Source of the DNA: Ptychodera flava
Taxonomy: Eukaryota; Hemichordata; Enteropneusta; Ptychoderidae
Assembly (NCBI RefSeq): GCF_041260155.1
Contig: NC_091948.1
Span: 5,754,501 to 5,818,500, forward strand
DNA: 64,000 bases
Direction: 5' to 3'
The position numbers were made by a program, and so were the translations under genes. The number at the start of each line of letters is the position of its first letter. Positions within the stretch are counted from its first letter, which is position 1. Below are positions 1 to 12,543 of this stretch, in pieces. Below the pieces are notes generated by a model. That model had not been told where the DNA came from and did not search any database. It was given only the letters and a program-made list of their open reading frames with translations.

Positions 1-1162
1 TTGTATATTTATTTACTTCAAATATCGGCGGTTTTTTGTGCCTCCAATAAATTCTGTTTATGAAAATTTGGGACAAATGCGCTCTTTGTAACTTTCTTAT
101 GATATAAAATGAAAATGGAAAGCTAGCATTAACTAACTCATTGTACAATCGATGCATAGCTTAAAATGTGACAAGAACTGTCCCGTTGCTAAGTGCGAAC
201 AGATGTGTGACCCCTAAACAAAAAGTACGACTCAAATTCAAACTTGGTTTCCTCTGAAAAAAAATCTCCAAAATGTAAGTGAAAGCTGCTACCACTGTAT
301 GCAAACCACTGCTAATCAAAATCTCATAAAAGAAGTTTGCGAAGTCCAAACTTTATGTATCATGTTTAACCCTTTCGTGCCAGACTTTCTTGTACCTTAC
401 CAAAACTACCCCTATATATAATATTCAGTCTGAAGGTTATATTCAGTCATGATAATGCATGATGAGAGTTGTACACTGGGCCTGATTTTACCGTTTAGAC
501 TCAAGAATGTTTCACTGGATGTTTACATGTAATCTGGTCAAGCAGAGCACGTGCTGTATAAACTGAGTTGACCAGCATACAACTTTTCATATAAGCAAAA
601 TTCATGCAAAAATCCCACAGAGTCCCTTTGTCCCTTAAGATCTGAATCCGTGCGAATGCTGATATAATTAATCTCACAATTTTTAAAAATCTGACGAATG
701 TATAACACTTCAAATATAGTGTTTATCATTGAGAGCATGGGAACCATAAATTTGTTGATACAACCGTACTACAAATACCATGCGATTTTGCTGCCCTAAC
801 TGTTATAGCTAAAGTACACTTTTTTCGAGGGAATTAATTGTCCGCTTTCTCCAAATATTTAAATTCTTCTCTTGTCTTCAGCTCGTGTGGACTTGGATTT
901 GTTTTTTTTCACCTATTGTTTAGTTAAGATTCAGCTTTCTTCTAAAAGAATTGATTTATATAATAAATACAGCAAATGGTGGCCATTTCGATAAATTTCA
1001 GGGTTACTCGATAATCAAACGTTTGATCCAAGTATCTATTCTTGATTGTCTTAGAGAATAGTTTGAAGATTCCTTCGGAAAAGAATGTGCGAAAGTTGAA
1101 GAACTGTATTTGCGAGGTGAACTTGAATACAATCTTAATTCTCTCATGTGTAATTTCTTCAG
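1..1162. other. Probable intron 4 of gene A
   Basis: AT-rich, with no exon similar to exon 1-4 of the paralogues. The acceptor of exon 5 closes it at 1162. Small reading frames here show no recognisable similarity. It is longer than intron 4 in gene C (about 310 bases) or gene D (about 510 bases). Confidence 0.5.
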
Positions 1163-4100
1163 GGGAAAACTGAGCGATTACCTGACCCATTCACTGACTG
1201 TGTCCCCGCAAATACATCTAAATATCAGACTGCTTTTAGAAGTTCATACTCCGTACAGGTAAGAAAACCACATCCACGTTTACTCTAGCTACTGACTTTA
1301 CCAAGCACTTAGCTACAATGTAAATCCAGGTACATCAATCAATCAATCTTTTGATTGCTCTGATGGGCTGCAAATGTTTGATTGCAAGTTTCTCCGTACT
1401 TGATTTAATGGCAACAAATATTTTACCTTCATTTTCAAAGATTACTTTGGTGCCCCTTTGAACTGACTCATTATCCACTTACGAACATCATAAAATATTT
1501 CGGAAACTGTCAAACGTGAAATATAGACAAACCAAACTATAATGAGGCGAGACAAAATTTAAATGGTGACAATCAGTGTTTGGAAAGATCCGACATCTAA
1601 ACTGAATGTGTAATGAATCAACGAGTTTAAAATTGGAATTTGTCACTCAATATACGAAAATAGTTTTGCACAGAAATAAACGGTTTTATCCGATGCCAAT
1701 GTTCAGAATGGGCAGAAGGCGAAGAGTGGGTAATTTGAACATTACATTTTTACTGTGTCCTATGCAAAGATATGCCAAATATTACTGTCAGCAAGTTTCA
1801 TCAAAGAAGCAAAGTTTCTGATAATCAAACGCTATAGCCACAGAAATCGCATGCGCTATCCGCTACGCTTGAACAGAGAGATGTGCAGATGTTCTGAATG
1901 GCAAAGCTGTAATAAATGGTGAACAATGTCTGAAACGTCGTGATGGAGAAGCTATACAATGATTGGTAAAATGTCTCTGTGGAATTTATATAATGTGGAT
2001 GTTTATGTCATTTAACATCTACTTACCCGTGCATTATCATATATTGCAGGCGTGTATGAAGAGTTGTCTGCTAACCTACATCGCCGATACGTGTAACTGT
2101 ACCGACCCTCGATATCCTCGGCCAGATGGTTATGATGATTTTAGACACTGTCAATATCAAATTTTTGAACACCGTACGTATATTTTGTGCATTTTTGTCA
2201 TATTTCTGGTTGATATATTCATTTTCATCATCACATTGAACAAATTGCCTGAATAGTGTCTTTATGATTTAAAACTCTAAAAGCCGCACAAATATCTCAG
2301 AAAAAAGCTGTTGTATTTGAAATTCTCTTGATCAGATACGAGCGGATAAAAAAGCCTTACTATAATGTTAGTTCTATATACAAAGTTTTGTGGCATGGAT
2401 AACGTCAGGAGACACCTCTCTCCGCTGTTGATGCTTAATAAACTATTCCCATTCTAAACATACTGTCTCCACAGGAATGTGCAAGTCAACGGCAGATTTG
2501 ATGTACCAAGCAGATAGACTGACATGTGATTGCCCTCCGAAATGTGTGTAAGTTCCTCCATACTTAATTGAAGGATTACAAATATTTGACCTTCGTTTCT
2601 AAAAATAGAAGTATAGTATTTGTCTTGCGAATAAAAGTAAAGGTTTACTTCCAACTTTACGTTTGCGGACCTTGACAAAAACTAAAGCATCGTTAGCTAT
2701 CGAAGAAAATGTTCAGAAAAATGTGCTATGTTTGAACATAGAAAGAACAATCTAAAGTGACGACAATGCAGCGACGGTAATGATAAAAAAGAGCCATAGT
2801 AATGTGGTACAGTGCCTTGTGGCTTCCTTTCTTTTTATTATTGATGAAGTCTCTCGCACATACGGGGATTCGCATGTGCCGACGGCGCAACCTGAAGCTG
2901 GGAAAGCACAAGGGACTGTCCTCATCCGCTGCGCCCTCAACGTCATTAAAATGCAAAACCCTATTGTAACTAACGCAGAAGAAATGATTAACAGGTGAAG
3001 CGGGTCGTATGTCGGCCATTCACGGCTAGAAACAGTGCAACAACGCAACATGGCGGCGGCAATGGAGCTTGACTACAGCAAAACCTTGGAGGAACTCGGA
3101 CATTCGCGCTGTAAAGACTTTCATAGACAAGTTATTGACGGTTATGCTGCCTCTGCCTCCGCCCTGTTCTCGACGTCATATTTCATGAATAATTAATAGC
3201 GAGCCAAGTCCTGAAAATGAGGACAGTCCTCGTGCCTGTAGCATTCCCAGCTCGTGCCTTCAGCGCTATGCTTGCAAATGTCCCCATACATCAATATTAC
3301 ACAGAACAGGCACGAGGGACTGTCGACAGTCTGAGTCATAGTATCATTGAAAATTTTGCGTTGAATTGATTATGCAGATATCGGCCTTTATCTTACCGCA
3401 CAAGTTTCTCTGTTACTCGGTTACTTTGAGGCAGTATGCACCTCAAATTGAAAGATGTAAAATATTGATGAAACTTTCTGCAAGGGAAATTTCCTTTCAA
3501 AATGTCATAAAAAACAGGGGTAACCACATAAACGTTTGTTGAGGTGATTTAAATCAAATAAAGTCACCGATAAATTAAATTAAATTTCAATTTCAGTTTT
3601 TAATGTTTGATTTTACTGGCCACCGTCCTACATTAAATTTTCGATTCTCGTGACCTTCAAATATGCCTCCTCAAGCGGCAGACCAGAAAAGATTGAGAGA
3701 AATTCTAACTAAAATAGTTGCCCCCGTGGTGCATTCTCCATCGATCTGCCAGAAACTACATACCTCTCCCTGGTTGTCCCGCATAGAGCCTCTAATTACA
3801 ATTCTTTACTTGCTCTTCGGGCTTTACCTCTATTCTCAATTTACATCTCATCCAATTTGTATGTCAGTTTGTATATTCTACTATCCGCATTTGCCAATCT
3901 CTCTACCTATGTCTGTATCCGCTTGTCTCTGTTCATTATAGGTGACAGTGTCATTTTGCCACCGATTGCCTATTTTTGGCCACATTTGTCACGGCCATCA
4001 GCTTTGAATCTCTTCAAATATTTCTAAGACTGATCGCTGATTGCTGATTTTTACACGCAGAACCGATACACATGCAAGGGAAGTCTCGTCAACATTATGG

Positions 4101-5635
4101 CCTTCAATGAATTCTGTGGTAAGCAACAGTTTGCACATTCACATGATTGCAGCAACAGAGTATAGGGATAGCGTGAAATAGTTTTGTTATATGGGTATTT
4201 CTTTTTTTCTACCATCCTCAATAAGAAAACTTTCACCTTTACTTTTAAATAACAAAATTAGTTTTTGTTCTGCAGTTAAACGCTTAGCACCGGAATGATG
4301 TAGTTGCCATGGTCACATGTTTTTTGTCTCCAAATTAAAACTCGCACTCAAAATTCAAATGCCTCTGTCCATCACTGAAAAACACAATCAATCAAAATAT
4401 TTCAATGGTTGAATACTAATTAAGTGTTTCTTGCGTGCTCCTTACTTAAATAGGACTATGTCTATGATGTAATGAAAGGTCGAAGTTCAAAGTTGCGGAT
4501 GCTATTAGAAGAGCAAGAACGAACTGGGCTAGATCTGTTCGGGTAACTACATGCGATTTATAATGGATGCCATTAAAAAGCCCTACTCAATATCTATTGA
4601 ATAGTATAAGGTGGCAATAGTTATGCTTGATTGTCAAAAGCAACTCGAACATAAGTTACTGACAATTGAAATATCACCAGTCAATCTGTTGTCTTCCACA
4701 ATTCATTTATGAAATCTTCAAAAATATGCACAGCTGTCAAAATAAATCGACCTGTTTGCCTTATGAGGTATTTGCCAATTCCACTTTGAGATCCTTCACA
4801 TACATTTCAAATCTAATCTCATGATTAACATGACAGTGTCCGTTTTCACCATTTCTACCCAGGAAGAATGTTTTGAAATTGGAGGTGTATCTGCGCGACC
4901 TAGCCCGTCAAGAAATCACCCAATCACAGTCATACACGGTAATAGTATCAATAGTAACAGATAACAATACCTGAAAACGAGAGGGTTTTTTTCAAAGCTG
5001 ATCGTAATTTATCAGATTTAGGCTTCTTTTTGGCTATGCCAGGTAAATTCGGTTTGCTGAAATCGTTTTCAAATTGTAAAATTAGGATTTTAATTTTCCA
5101 AGTTAAGACATTCAGGGGAAAGAATTCTTACTGGTTTAGGACTAACAAATTTCGCTAAAATTTGCTATGATGAGGTTTTCATGAAGTATATGTCTGCAAT
5201 ACCTTACATCAGTTTGGAAGTTAAAAAATACATGTTGACCTCTACCATGGAATATGTAATATTATAGCAGTGGATCAGCCATCATCTGCCTATTATACTT
5301 TGTTTCAGGAAATTGATTTAGTTAGCGACATTGGTGGAAACCTTGGGCTGTGGATCGGTCTGTCTGTCCTGACAATAATGGAATTTCTGGAGCTCATTTT
5401 CGACATGTTCGCAACCTTGAGGTTTGTACGGCATTCAAGAGGTAATCACCCACCACATGTTGAACGGGAGGTGACTTACAGGCACGATGACAGACTACTT
5501 TACCCTAATGGACATCATGATCTCATCTATACCGATGGTGATATCTTTTACACACAGTCAGACTATGACAGACATGGCGAACGTACTAATGGTGGAGTGT
5601 ACTACATGCAGAGAAATATATATCTACCTAAATAG
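1163..5635 (+). CDS. DEG/ENaC sodium channel gene A (5' partial, exons 5-11)
   Basis: Seven exons in one frame, numbered by gene C: 1163-1258, 2050-2173, 2475-2547, 4061-4118, 4454-4542, 4863-4938 and 5309-5635 (TAG). All introns are GT-AG. The 280 residues cover the second half of the extracellular domain (ACMKSCLL, TCNCTD and CDCPPKC cysteine motifs), the WPS stretch before the palm, then TM2 with GLWIGLS. GLS is the G-x-S selectivity filter of the family. The tail ends MQRNIYLPK. No exon is broken. Exons 1-4 were not found in the 1162 bases to the left, so they should lie off-window. Family function is an amiloride-sensitive Na+ channel subunit of the plasma membrane; the gating stimulus cannot be read from sequence. 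A candidate AATAAA lies at about 5764. Family assignment is firm, exon ends nearly so. Confidence 0.9.
2548..4060. other. Intron 7 of gene A with a small inverted repeat
   Basis: At 1.5 kb this is more than twice the length of intron 7 in gene C (654 bases). It holds a more GC-rich insert. A segment at about 2895-2927 (AGCTGGGAAAGC then GGGACTGTCCTCAT) reappears inverted at about 3216-3251, and a third partial match (GGCACGAGGGACTGTC) lies near 3309. This suggests a decayed inverted-repeat transposon of about 350-420 bp. No coding sequence is evident. Confidence 0.4.
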
Positions 5636-6652
5636 CACAATGTGAAAATACTACTGTTTATGATAGTAGTTCAGAAAGTATACAAAAATGCATAAAAAGC
5701 AGAACGGCAGTAGATGACAAGCGACTTTTGAAAAATGTACATTTTATATATATATATTACAAAAATAAATGAGTCATCTTATAAAGAGTGTGGTTTGAAA
5801 GTTTTCACACTCCTTCCATCCTTCCCGTCCATTTTCATCTGACACATCGTGTTTATGACATAAAAAAGCAACTATACACTATCATATTGAGCTGCGTAAC
5901 TCCGTTAAATCCTATTTGAATGTTTGTATTTATCTATTTTCATTAGTATAAACAAATGAGCTAAGTATAGTTGTTTTTCAGTTATGGAAAATGATTATAT
6001 CTTTATTTATGTCATTATGAATTATTTCAGTGTAGTACTGAATGGGCATCATCCCCCTGTTGAAAATATGCCGTTTAAAAATGTCCACCTTTTCTGTAGC
6101 TTTACAGAAAGTATCCTTTAATGTTAGAGAGCCGTATAATATTACTATTCAATGCTCTCAAAATAATAATAAATATGGATCTTAGCAGTAATGTGACATA
6201 GCAAAAGTATTTCATCTATTGAAATTACAGCTCAATGAAGTTATTTTTATATTGAATAAGTTGAAGCTTTACTTGTTTATGAATAAATTTTAATTTCCTG
6301 ATTTGAGTAAAATTTCAATGATGTTCTCTTACGTCTTCAAATTGGTTTTGATGTAAGATCATTTTTTTCTAGTGCATCATTAACCATCCTGTCCATGAGG
6401 AGTGAAAAACAATTTTCGAATGAAGTGCCGCTGAAATGTAATGACACAGTGTTACTGTTATAGCTCTCAACGTCAAGAATAACCAATGGTGTGGAAACGA
6501 TAATCATGTATTACAATCAAGTTAAGTGCTTTGCCATCATCTTAGCCTTTTTATTGAAATAGTGGATTTTAAAGCATTATTCATTAAAATAATAAATAAT
6601 TTAAAAAGTAATAATTTAAAAAGTATCTTGAAACACCTGAATTTATTATAAC

Positions 6653-6722
<70 letters not shown>

Positions 6723-7029
6723 TTCTGTTTCTTCATTGTGCCGTTTTTTAGGCTACCTGATGTTTCCTCGCTGTCTCGGCCAATGATAGTTAAGTATTTA
6801 CATTTTGTAAGAATACAAACCTTATTGGCTGTCAGTAAAAGCTTCCATCATAAACATTTTGTTTCTTACGTTCGTTTAGATTTTGAATGGGTGTACATAT
6901 GCAAGCTTGGCACTAAACCTAGAACGTATAGCAAGTCATTGACACAACGACGAGAAGGGGCGGTGTATAAATACGAAAATTCTAGCTTTTAGACCGCGAA
7001 GCTACTGATAAGCACGTCAGTTGCTAACA
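5636..7029. other. Intergenic DNA downstream of gene A
   Basis: AT-rich sequence with a candidate AATAAA polyadenylation signal near 5764 and a (TA)n tract at about 6655-6718. No gene recognised. Confidence 0.5.
6655..6718. repeat. (TA)n microsatellite
   Basis: Uninterrupted TA dinucleotide run of about 64 bases. Confidence 0.95.
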
Positions 7030-8044
7030 TTAAAGTGTGAGTCCCGCCACATTTTGAAGCTTTTTCGTTTGACTTGAGGCATATAGGGCCTACTCTAGTT
7101 CTGGTTGTCAATGAAATTTGTATTAATAAAACAAACATTTACACACAAACTGAAACTTATTTGAGCGGTTTTTAGACTGTTATTTCGACGAAAACACGGG
7201 AAAAGTTGCACTTTCGACTTCGATCATGGCGACATTTTCCGGAAATTGCCGAGCTCGCCCCGTTTTGGCGTAAGTAGCTGTGACGTCACTAATAGAACAT
7301 GTGATGGTGACTTCGTGCATTGACTATGGAGATAGTGATAATTTCATGAGTGAAAGCAGTGCAACTGAGAATGTCATCGTCACAGAAGATATGACAAAGC
7401 TGTTCAGAATTTAGAGGCCTGCAAATTTTAACAGCCAGGACCTTATAAACGAGAACATGAGCGGAACTCTTGTTGACCGTCGCGTCTGTGACAAGCCCAC
7501 CGTGACCACAGTCAAACACACCAGTGCACTACCGTACACACAACCGCAAGCTACCAAAATATGAATAAAAGTCTGGAGTTGCCATCCCACCTTATTATTA
7601 CTTCTCAACATAAATTGCCTCGTTCAAAATCTGTATATAAAAATTTGAATTACACCATGACGCTTGTAGATAAATGTAGTAGAGATCAAGTTGAAAATTG
7701 TCCACCGTTTATTATAACACACATCTTTCCTATCAACAGCTGGAAGAGCAACAGGCTGAGGGTCATGTTAGCATAAACACCAAAGTAGTATTCTCGCCGC
7801 AAAATCTTCAGTTTGGCGTTATTAAACCTCACATGAACATTGGCACTTTTAAAAATATGTGACCGTGAAGACATGTCTAGCCAAATTCTCGGGAAGAGAT
7901 AAATTGAAATTGACATGATGTAAATATCGGGCACACTGGCACCCGAGGCCGGACGGCTCAGCTGGCCATTTCTGTGACGGAGTGATCAGCTACGCTTCCG
8001 TTTTTCTTGATAAGGGTCAGCGATATAAAGCACAGAGTTCATTG

Positions 8045-8426
8045 TATGGCGCGTAATCAAGGCCAATATTCTAACTCCCAATTTTCAACTATACAACTCG
8101 ACATTCAACATTCAAACTCCCCATTTTCAACTGTACAACTCGACATTCAACATTCAAACTCCCCATTTTCAACTGTACAACTCGACATTCAACATTCAAA
8201 CTCCCCATTTTCAACTGTACAACTCGACATTCAACATTCAAACTCCCCATTTTCAACTATACAACTCGACATTCAACATTCAAACTCCACATTTTCAACT
8301 ATAAGCTTACAACTCAACATTCAACTATCGAACTCAACATTTGGGATTGCTATTCCCCATTTTCAACTTTCGAACTCCACATTTTCAACTCTCGAACTCA
8401 ACATTTAGGATTCGTATTCTCCCTAG
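8045..8426 (+). repeat. 42-bp minisatellite, left arm of an inverted pair
   Basis: Tandem 42-bp units built on ACTCCCCATTTTCAACT and ACATTCAACATTCAA, starting after TATGGCGCGTAATCAAGG. The same start and units occur in reverse complement at 9481-9833, so the two arrays are arms of one foldback structure. The array keeps an open frame only because 42 is a multiple of three; I see no protein in it. Confidence 0.9.
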
Positions 8427-8644
8427 GCATCCCTAACTTGCTTCATTGTAGTTACCCACGTTTTTCCTTCTGGGCTATACTACGTCAGAACGCGTCATAG
8501 ATACGTCACATGACGTTTCGGAGTTTTAGAGTTATTCCTATGTGATGTTCTAGAGGGTCCAAAAATATGGACCGGAAACACTTGTGATGCTATCAAGATT
8601 TACCGCCGACCTCCGCCATCACTTAGGCCTAATTCGGTCGCTAT

Positions 8645-8732
8645 CTAGCTCTGCATGGCAGGGCTGTGTGTTACCGGCGTTACACGGCCTCCCATCACGC
8701 CGGTAACACACAGCCCTGCCATGCAGAGCTAG
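8645..8732. repeat. 88-bp palindrome
   Basis: Begins CTAGCTCTGCATGGCAGGG and ends with its reverse complement. The core carries TTACCGGCGTTACACGGCC. It belongs to the same family as 8855-9029. Confidence 0.85.
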
Positions 8733-8854
8733 GTCGCTATCATGTCGTCTAATCAAGAGCATGCATGCGTGGCTCGCCATGGCTTATTTTAAAATTAACA
8801 ACTCGCTTGTTAATTTCCACACTATTACAGCCAAAACACAACTCAAACACTAAA

Positions 8855-9029
8855 CTAGCTCTGCATGGCAGGGCTTAGCCCTGCGTACGATGCTGTGTGT
8901 TCCGCTACAGCTAATCGCCTGGTGAGCGGGGCTAGGCAGGGCTGTGTTACCGGCGTTATACGGCCTCCCACCACATGTAGTGGGAGGCCGTATAACGCCG
9001 GTAACACACAGCCCTGCAATGCAGAGCTA
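8855..9029. repeat. Palindromic repeat related to the 8645 element
   Basis: Opens with CTAGCTCTGCATGGCAGGG and closes with GCCCTGCAATGCAGAGCTA. The inner part, about 8937-9017, is a long near-perfect palindrome centred on CCACATGTAGTGG and containing GGCGTTATACGGCCTCCC. A solo fragment of the same family lies at 59128-59192. Confidence 0.85.
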
Positions 9030-9480
9030 ACACTAAACACACCAAAGCACATACAAGACGAGATGGCTGATTTGTGAAGCCACTTTCCCTTTATTACACT
9101 GTGACCACTATGTTCAACATCATGTATTTCACCTTGAGCGGCTTGCACCAGCTGGACAATACGCTTACTACACATTCCAATGCCACTTAACTGTGACAAA
9201 AGTCTAACAAGACTCTCACACCTACGTGACACATCTCCCCGTCTGTCGGGCTGGTCAAGGTCAAGTAGCAGCCTAGACAAACTACCACTGACGCGTCACT
9301 AACGAACCCGGTGTCGTCCAAAATTAACTGCGAGGTCACCATATGTTTGGGACTCCCTAACAAAGTGATAAGTAGTTTCATGTAAAATGACACCGACGAT
9401 TTTTTAAAGTCGTATTTGACTATATGTATGCTAATTTTGGCTTGTGTTGGCTGGCTAGTGGTCTAGGGGGACCTATGACT

Positions 9481-9833
9481 TCGATAGTTGAAAATGGGGA
9501 ATACGAATCCAAAATGTTGAGTTCCATAGTTGAAAATGTGGAGTTCGAAAGTTGAATGTGTGGAGTTCGAAAGTTGAAAATGGGGAGTTCGAAAGTTGAA
9601 AATGTGGAGTTGTATAGTTGAAAATGGGGAGTTCGAAAGTTGAAAATGTGGAGTTGTATAGTTGAAAATGGGGAGTTCGAAAGTTGAAAATGTGGAGTTG
9701 TATAGTTGAAAATGGGGAGTTTGAATGTTGAATGTTGAGTTGTGTAGTTGAAAATGGGGAGTTTGAATGTTGAATGTTGAGTTGTATAGTTGAAAATGGG
9801 GAGTTTGAATATTGGCCTTGATTACGCGCCATA
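9481..9833 (-). repeat. 42-bp minisatellite, right arm of an inverted pair
   Basis: Reverse complement of the array at 8045-8426, ending at CCTTGATTACGCGCCATA, which mirrors the left start. Units have diverged between arms, with additional short units containing GTTGAAAATGTGGAGTT. Confidence 0.9.
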
Positions 9834-10122
9834 TTCATCGTATGTTTCATGACTGCGAAATTATCAAGAAGCTAAAATATTTAGGGGAGACTTAGTCGAG
9901 CAGAAGGGAACACATGACGACAACGCGACTGCTTCGTCAACAGTATGAAACTTCTTTGCTACACGTGTCACTCTTACTGGCAGCGCCATGCTGTATACAC
10001 AACCTATCGTTCAGTCTCGCAAAGGGTCAGTCAATCACTACGTAAACTTTTTAGGAATACAAAATTAGATATCTCCTAACGTTACTAATTGTAGACTTAC
10101 ACATACATGAGATGTCGTACTT

Positions 10123-10168
10123 GTATTTATTTATTTATTTATTTATTTATTTATTATTTATTTATTTA
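10123..10168. repeat. (TTTA)n microsatellite
   Basis: About eleven TTTA tetranucleotides with one irregularity. Confidence 0.9.
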
Positions 10169-10915
10169 CAATCACTTTGTAAAGCAGCTGAATCGGCGAT
10201 CAGTCCTGGTGGATGTGAACACGGCCATACTTCTCCGCGACCCCCGTCATCCCCTTGACATGTTTTGGGCAATCTGTCGCAGTCTTGCTGCTGTTCTCGC
10301 TCTTGTCCACAGTTGATGATGATACACGCGAACGCTTTCTGGTGACAATAGTCATACTGATACGGCATTGTGATCACATAATCGATGTAGTAGCTCCAGG
10401 AATTAAAGTCTATCTTACCGTACATCTGGCTTCCGAACCGTGTTTATTCGACGCGAAGTCACGGCACTCGAAAATGTGCACCGCAGAAAACGCTTGTCTG
10501 AATGCCTCTTTTCCGACCCTTTCTTGTAATTTTGGCAAATGCGGCTAATACGGCATCCTAAAATGCAATAAACTGGCAATGGCTGCGGTTACTTCAGCCA
10601 CCTAAAGCGTAACTTCTCACCATTTTGAAGCCACAGCGCGCAGCGGTAAGCATTCGCTATGGCCAAGGTGAACACACTCACTCTAATACGTTCTATTAGT
10701 TACGTCATTTCCGGTGGCAATGCCCGCGAATTCCGAAACGACCCGAATGGCAGCCAATTTCAAAGTCGCACAACATATTGCATTTTTATAATATTTAACC
10801 GCGTCGTTTCCTTGGGGTGATGCATTTATTTGATAAAGTAGAAATGGCAAAATCATGTAGCATCGCTCATTTTAAGCAAAATTAACTTTGAATTTATGCG
10901 GGACATACACTTTAA

Positions 10916-11508
10916 CCGGTTTCAACTGCAAAGTGTGCGGCAAAGTCAATAAATAACTCTGGCCACACTACACTTGACACTCTGGCGATTATGGCTTAAC
11001 ACAGGCCCAGGTGACATGTAACAGCAATCTGTGACAGTACTCAACAAAGACAGTATACAGTAGTGGCATATGCGGGCATTTTCAACTAGAGGTAGAAACT
11101 GAAATTCTTTCCAGATGTTTATCAATTTGAACTCTTTAACATCTTCCACCTGTCCTGTAACAAAATGTTTCAAAGTCCCTGTTCATTCAGTAAAGTTAAT
11201 GTGACACAAGAAAGGTTATATATCAGTTTTGCTCAGACATATTCAGAGTACGACTGCACATGATTTAACTGCTCCTACATAGGTGAACAATAATAATCCG
11301 ATCATGTACCTGAAAGCAGGTCTGTGCTCTAATCTGTTTTAATGACAATTCACCAGATCATTGTACAGGTGAAAGTCAAATATTCTGAACGCAGGTAAAG
11401 CTCATGAAACATTTCGAAAAAGAATAACTTAACTCGAAAGCGAGTGCGTTATTTGTCTCCCAGTAAATCATGTCATGCCCAGTAATCGCTTTCCTGTACA
11501 CTCTGAAG
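10916..11508. other. Intergenic DNA, nothing recognised
   Basis: No exon, RNA gene or clear repeat was seen between the right edge of the 3.9-kb element and the exon-like segment at 11509. In particular, no counterpart of channel exon 6 was found. Confidence 0.4.
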
Positions 11509-11614
11509 TGACACGCCACTGTCCATCAATATGGAAATGGTCACATGAGTATTCCATGTCGCGTCGATTTGAAGTGCCAGACAAAATAGAATGTGATTGT
11601 ACTCCACATTGCGA
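11509..11614 (+). pseudogene. Possible diverged DEG/ENaC exon 7 (relic or unknown paralogue)
   Basis: An open segment ending ECDCTPHC then a partial codon and a GTAAGT donor. It parallels the CDCPxKC end of exon 7 in genes A, C and D and stops at the same codon phase. Upstream is T-R-H-C, comparable with the R-K-C at the start of exon 7 in gene C. If the acceptor is the AG at 11507-11508, the exon is 106 bases against 73 in the paralogues, with the same start and end phases; an AG at 11462-11463 would also give a compatible phase. No exon 6 lies upstream. The match is short, so this is tentative. Confidence 0.35.
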
Positions 11615-12431
11615 GTAAGTATATCAACGTAAATCGTTGACAATAATTCTCGTGAATAACAATGTTTGGAATTATATGGCTACTGCGGCATATGACTGAA
11701 AAGAAACTAGACCCTTCGTATTAAATCCATAATACAAAAACTTTATAAGATAGTTTCATACCAAAAGGAATACGACTGTAATGGCAGGACTGACACATAC
11801 AGAATTCTCTAACACACGAAATGTATTCAAGTAACACCCTTGGGATTAGCATTTCAAGCGTGACCGTTTCATGTTCGACTCAAACTAACAGTTCAGCGTG
11901 ATATGCTCTAAATGAGAATTTTTTCTCCTAATGAACACCCATGAATCTCGCTGATAGTCAAAATATTTTGACACCGTCAAAACATAAATGGTGGTAAGTT
12001 GAGCGAAAGGTTATTCAGTTTAGCCATGGATATATGGTCTTTAGGATCTGCTGAATGTGGCGATGACAGAAACATGTTGATCAAACACCAATCAATATTC
12101 CGTGTATTGGGGCTCAAAATGTGTCCATGGGTAAGAGTTTTAATAGCGGAATGGCGACCTCTCACCTATACCGCTCATATCTAGTTATAAATCAAATTGG
12201 CAATATGCGTGACCACTAAATTGTCATTTAGCATTTCCTTATTTGTCATCTTAGAGATAAAAATGCAAATGACCAGAAACCGTTCAAACTCATACCAACA
12301 AAAAACCTTATCCAACTTCTAATTGCGTAATTCGAATGATGTGATTAGCCAGTTCCTAATAACTCTAACCCCGAAAGAAAAGTGACCGTAAATAATGATG
12401 ATTTTGATGGTATATTTGGTTTTATTTTCAG

Positions 12432-12498
12432 GCCCTATTCTTCGAATAAATGCATATTGAGATGCACTAATTCAGGCTTATCAACATTTTCTCAGTCT
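12432..12498 (+). pseudogene. Possible diverged DEG/ENaC exon 8
   Basis: Lies after TTATTTTCAG and before GTATGT, open in the frame that continues the segment at 11509-11614. Length is 67 bases against 58 in the paralogues, so the phase is kept. The peptide is EPYSSNKCILRC followed by TNSGLSTFSQS; it lacks the WPS of true exon 8. Support is position, phase and splice-like ends only. Confidence 0.25.
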
Positions 12499-12543
12499 GT
12501 ATGTATAATGATCTTCTCTATGGTAACAGTTTGACTGTTTTAA

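Larger units (their letters stand above)
7030..10915. mobile_element. Probable 3.9-kb TTAA-flanked DNA transposon, non-autonomous
   Basis: Left edge reads TTAA then AGTGTGAGTCCCGC; right edge, read inverted, gives TTAA then AGTGTATGTCCCGC. Further in, both arms carry related blocks in the same order: a TTGCAC/TTGTGCGACTTT block, a TTTTCCGGAAATT-like block, and GTGACGTCACTAATAGAAC opposite AATGACGTAACTAATAGAAC. This looks like a diverged long terminal inverted repeat of roughly 200-300 bp. TTAA ends are typical of the piggyBac and Kolobok superfamilies. No transposase is visible. The interior holds mirror-image minisatellites, several palindromes and a (TTTA)n tract. It may be one composite element or several nested ones. 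Confidence 0.45.

Noticed and set aside
8007-8408. Open frame of 133 codons through the 42-bp minisatellite
   Set aside because: The frame stays open only because the unit length is divisible by three; the mirror array at 9481-9833 gives another. No start context or homology.
10162-10548. Overlapping frames on both strands, moderately coding-like
   Set aside because: No recognisable domain; lies inside the probable 3.9-kb transposon. Could be an old transposon-gene scrap, but unsupported.
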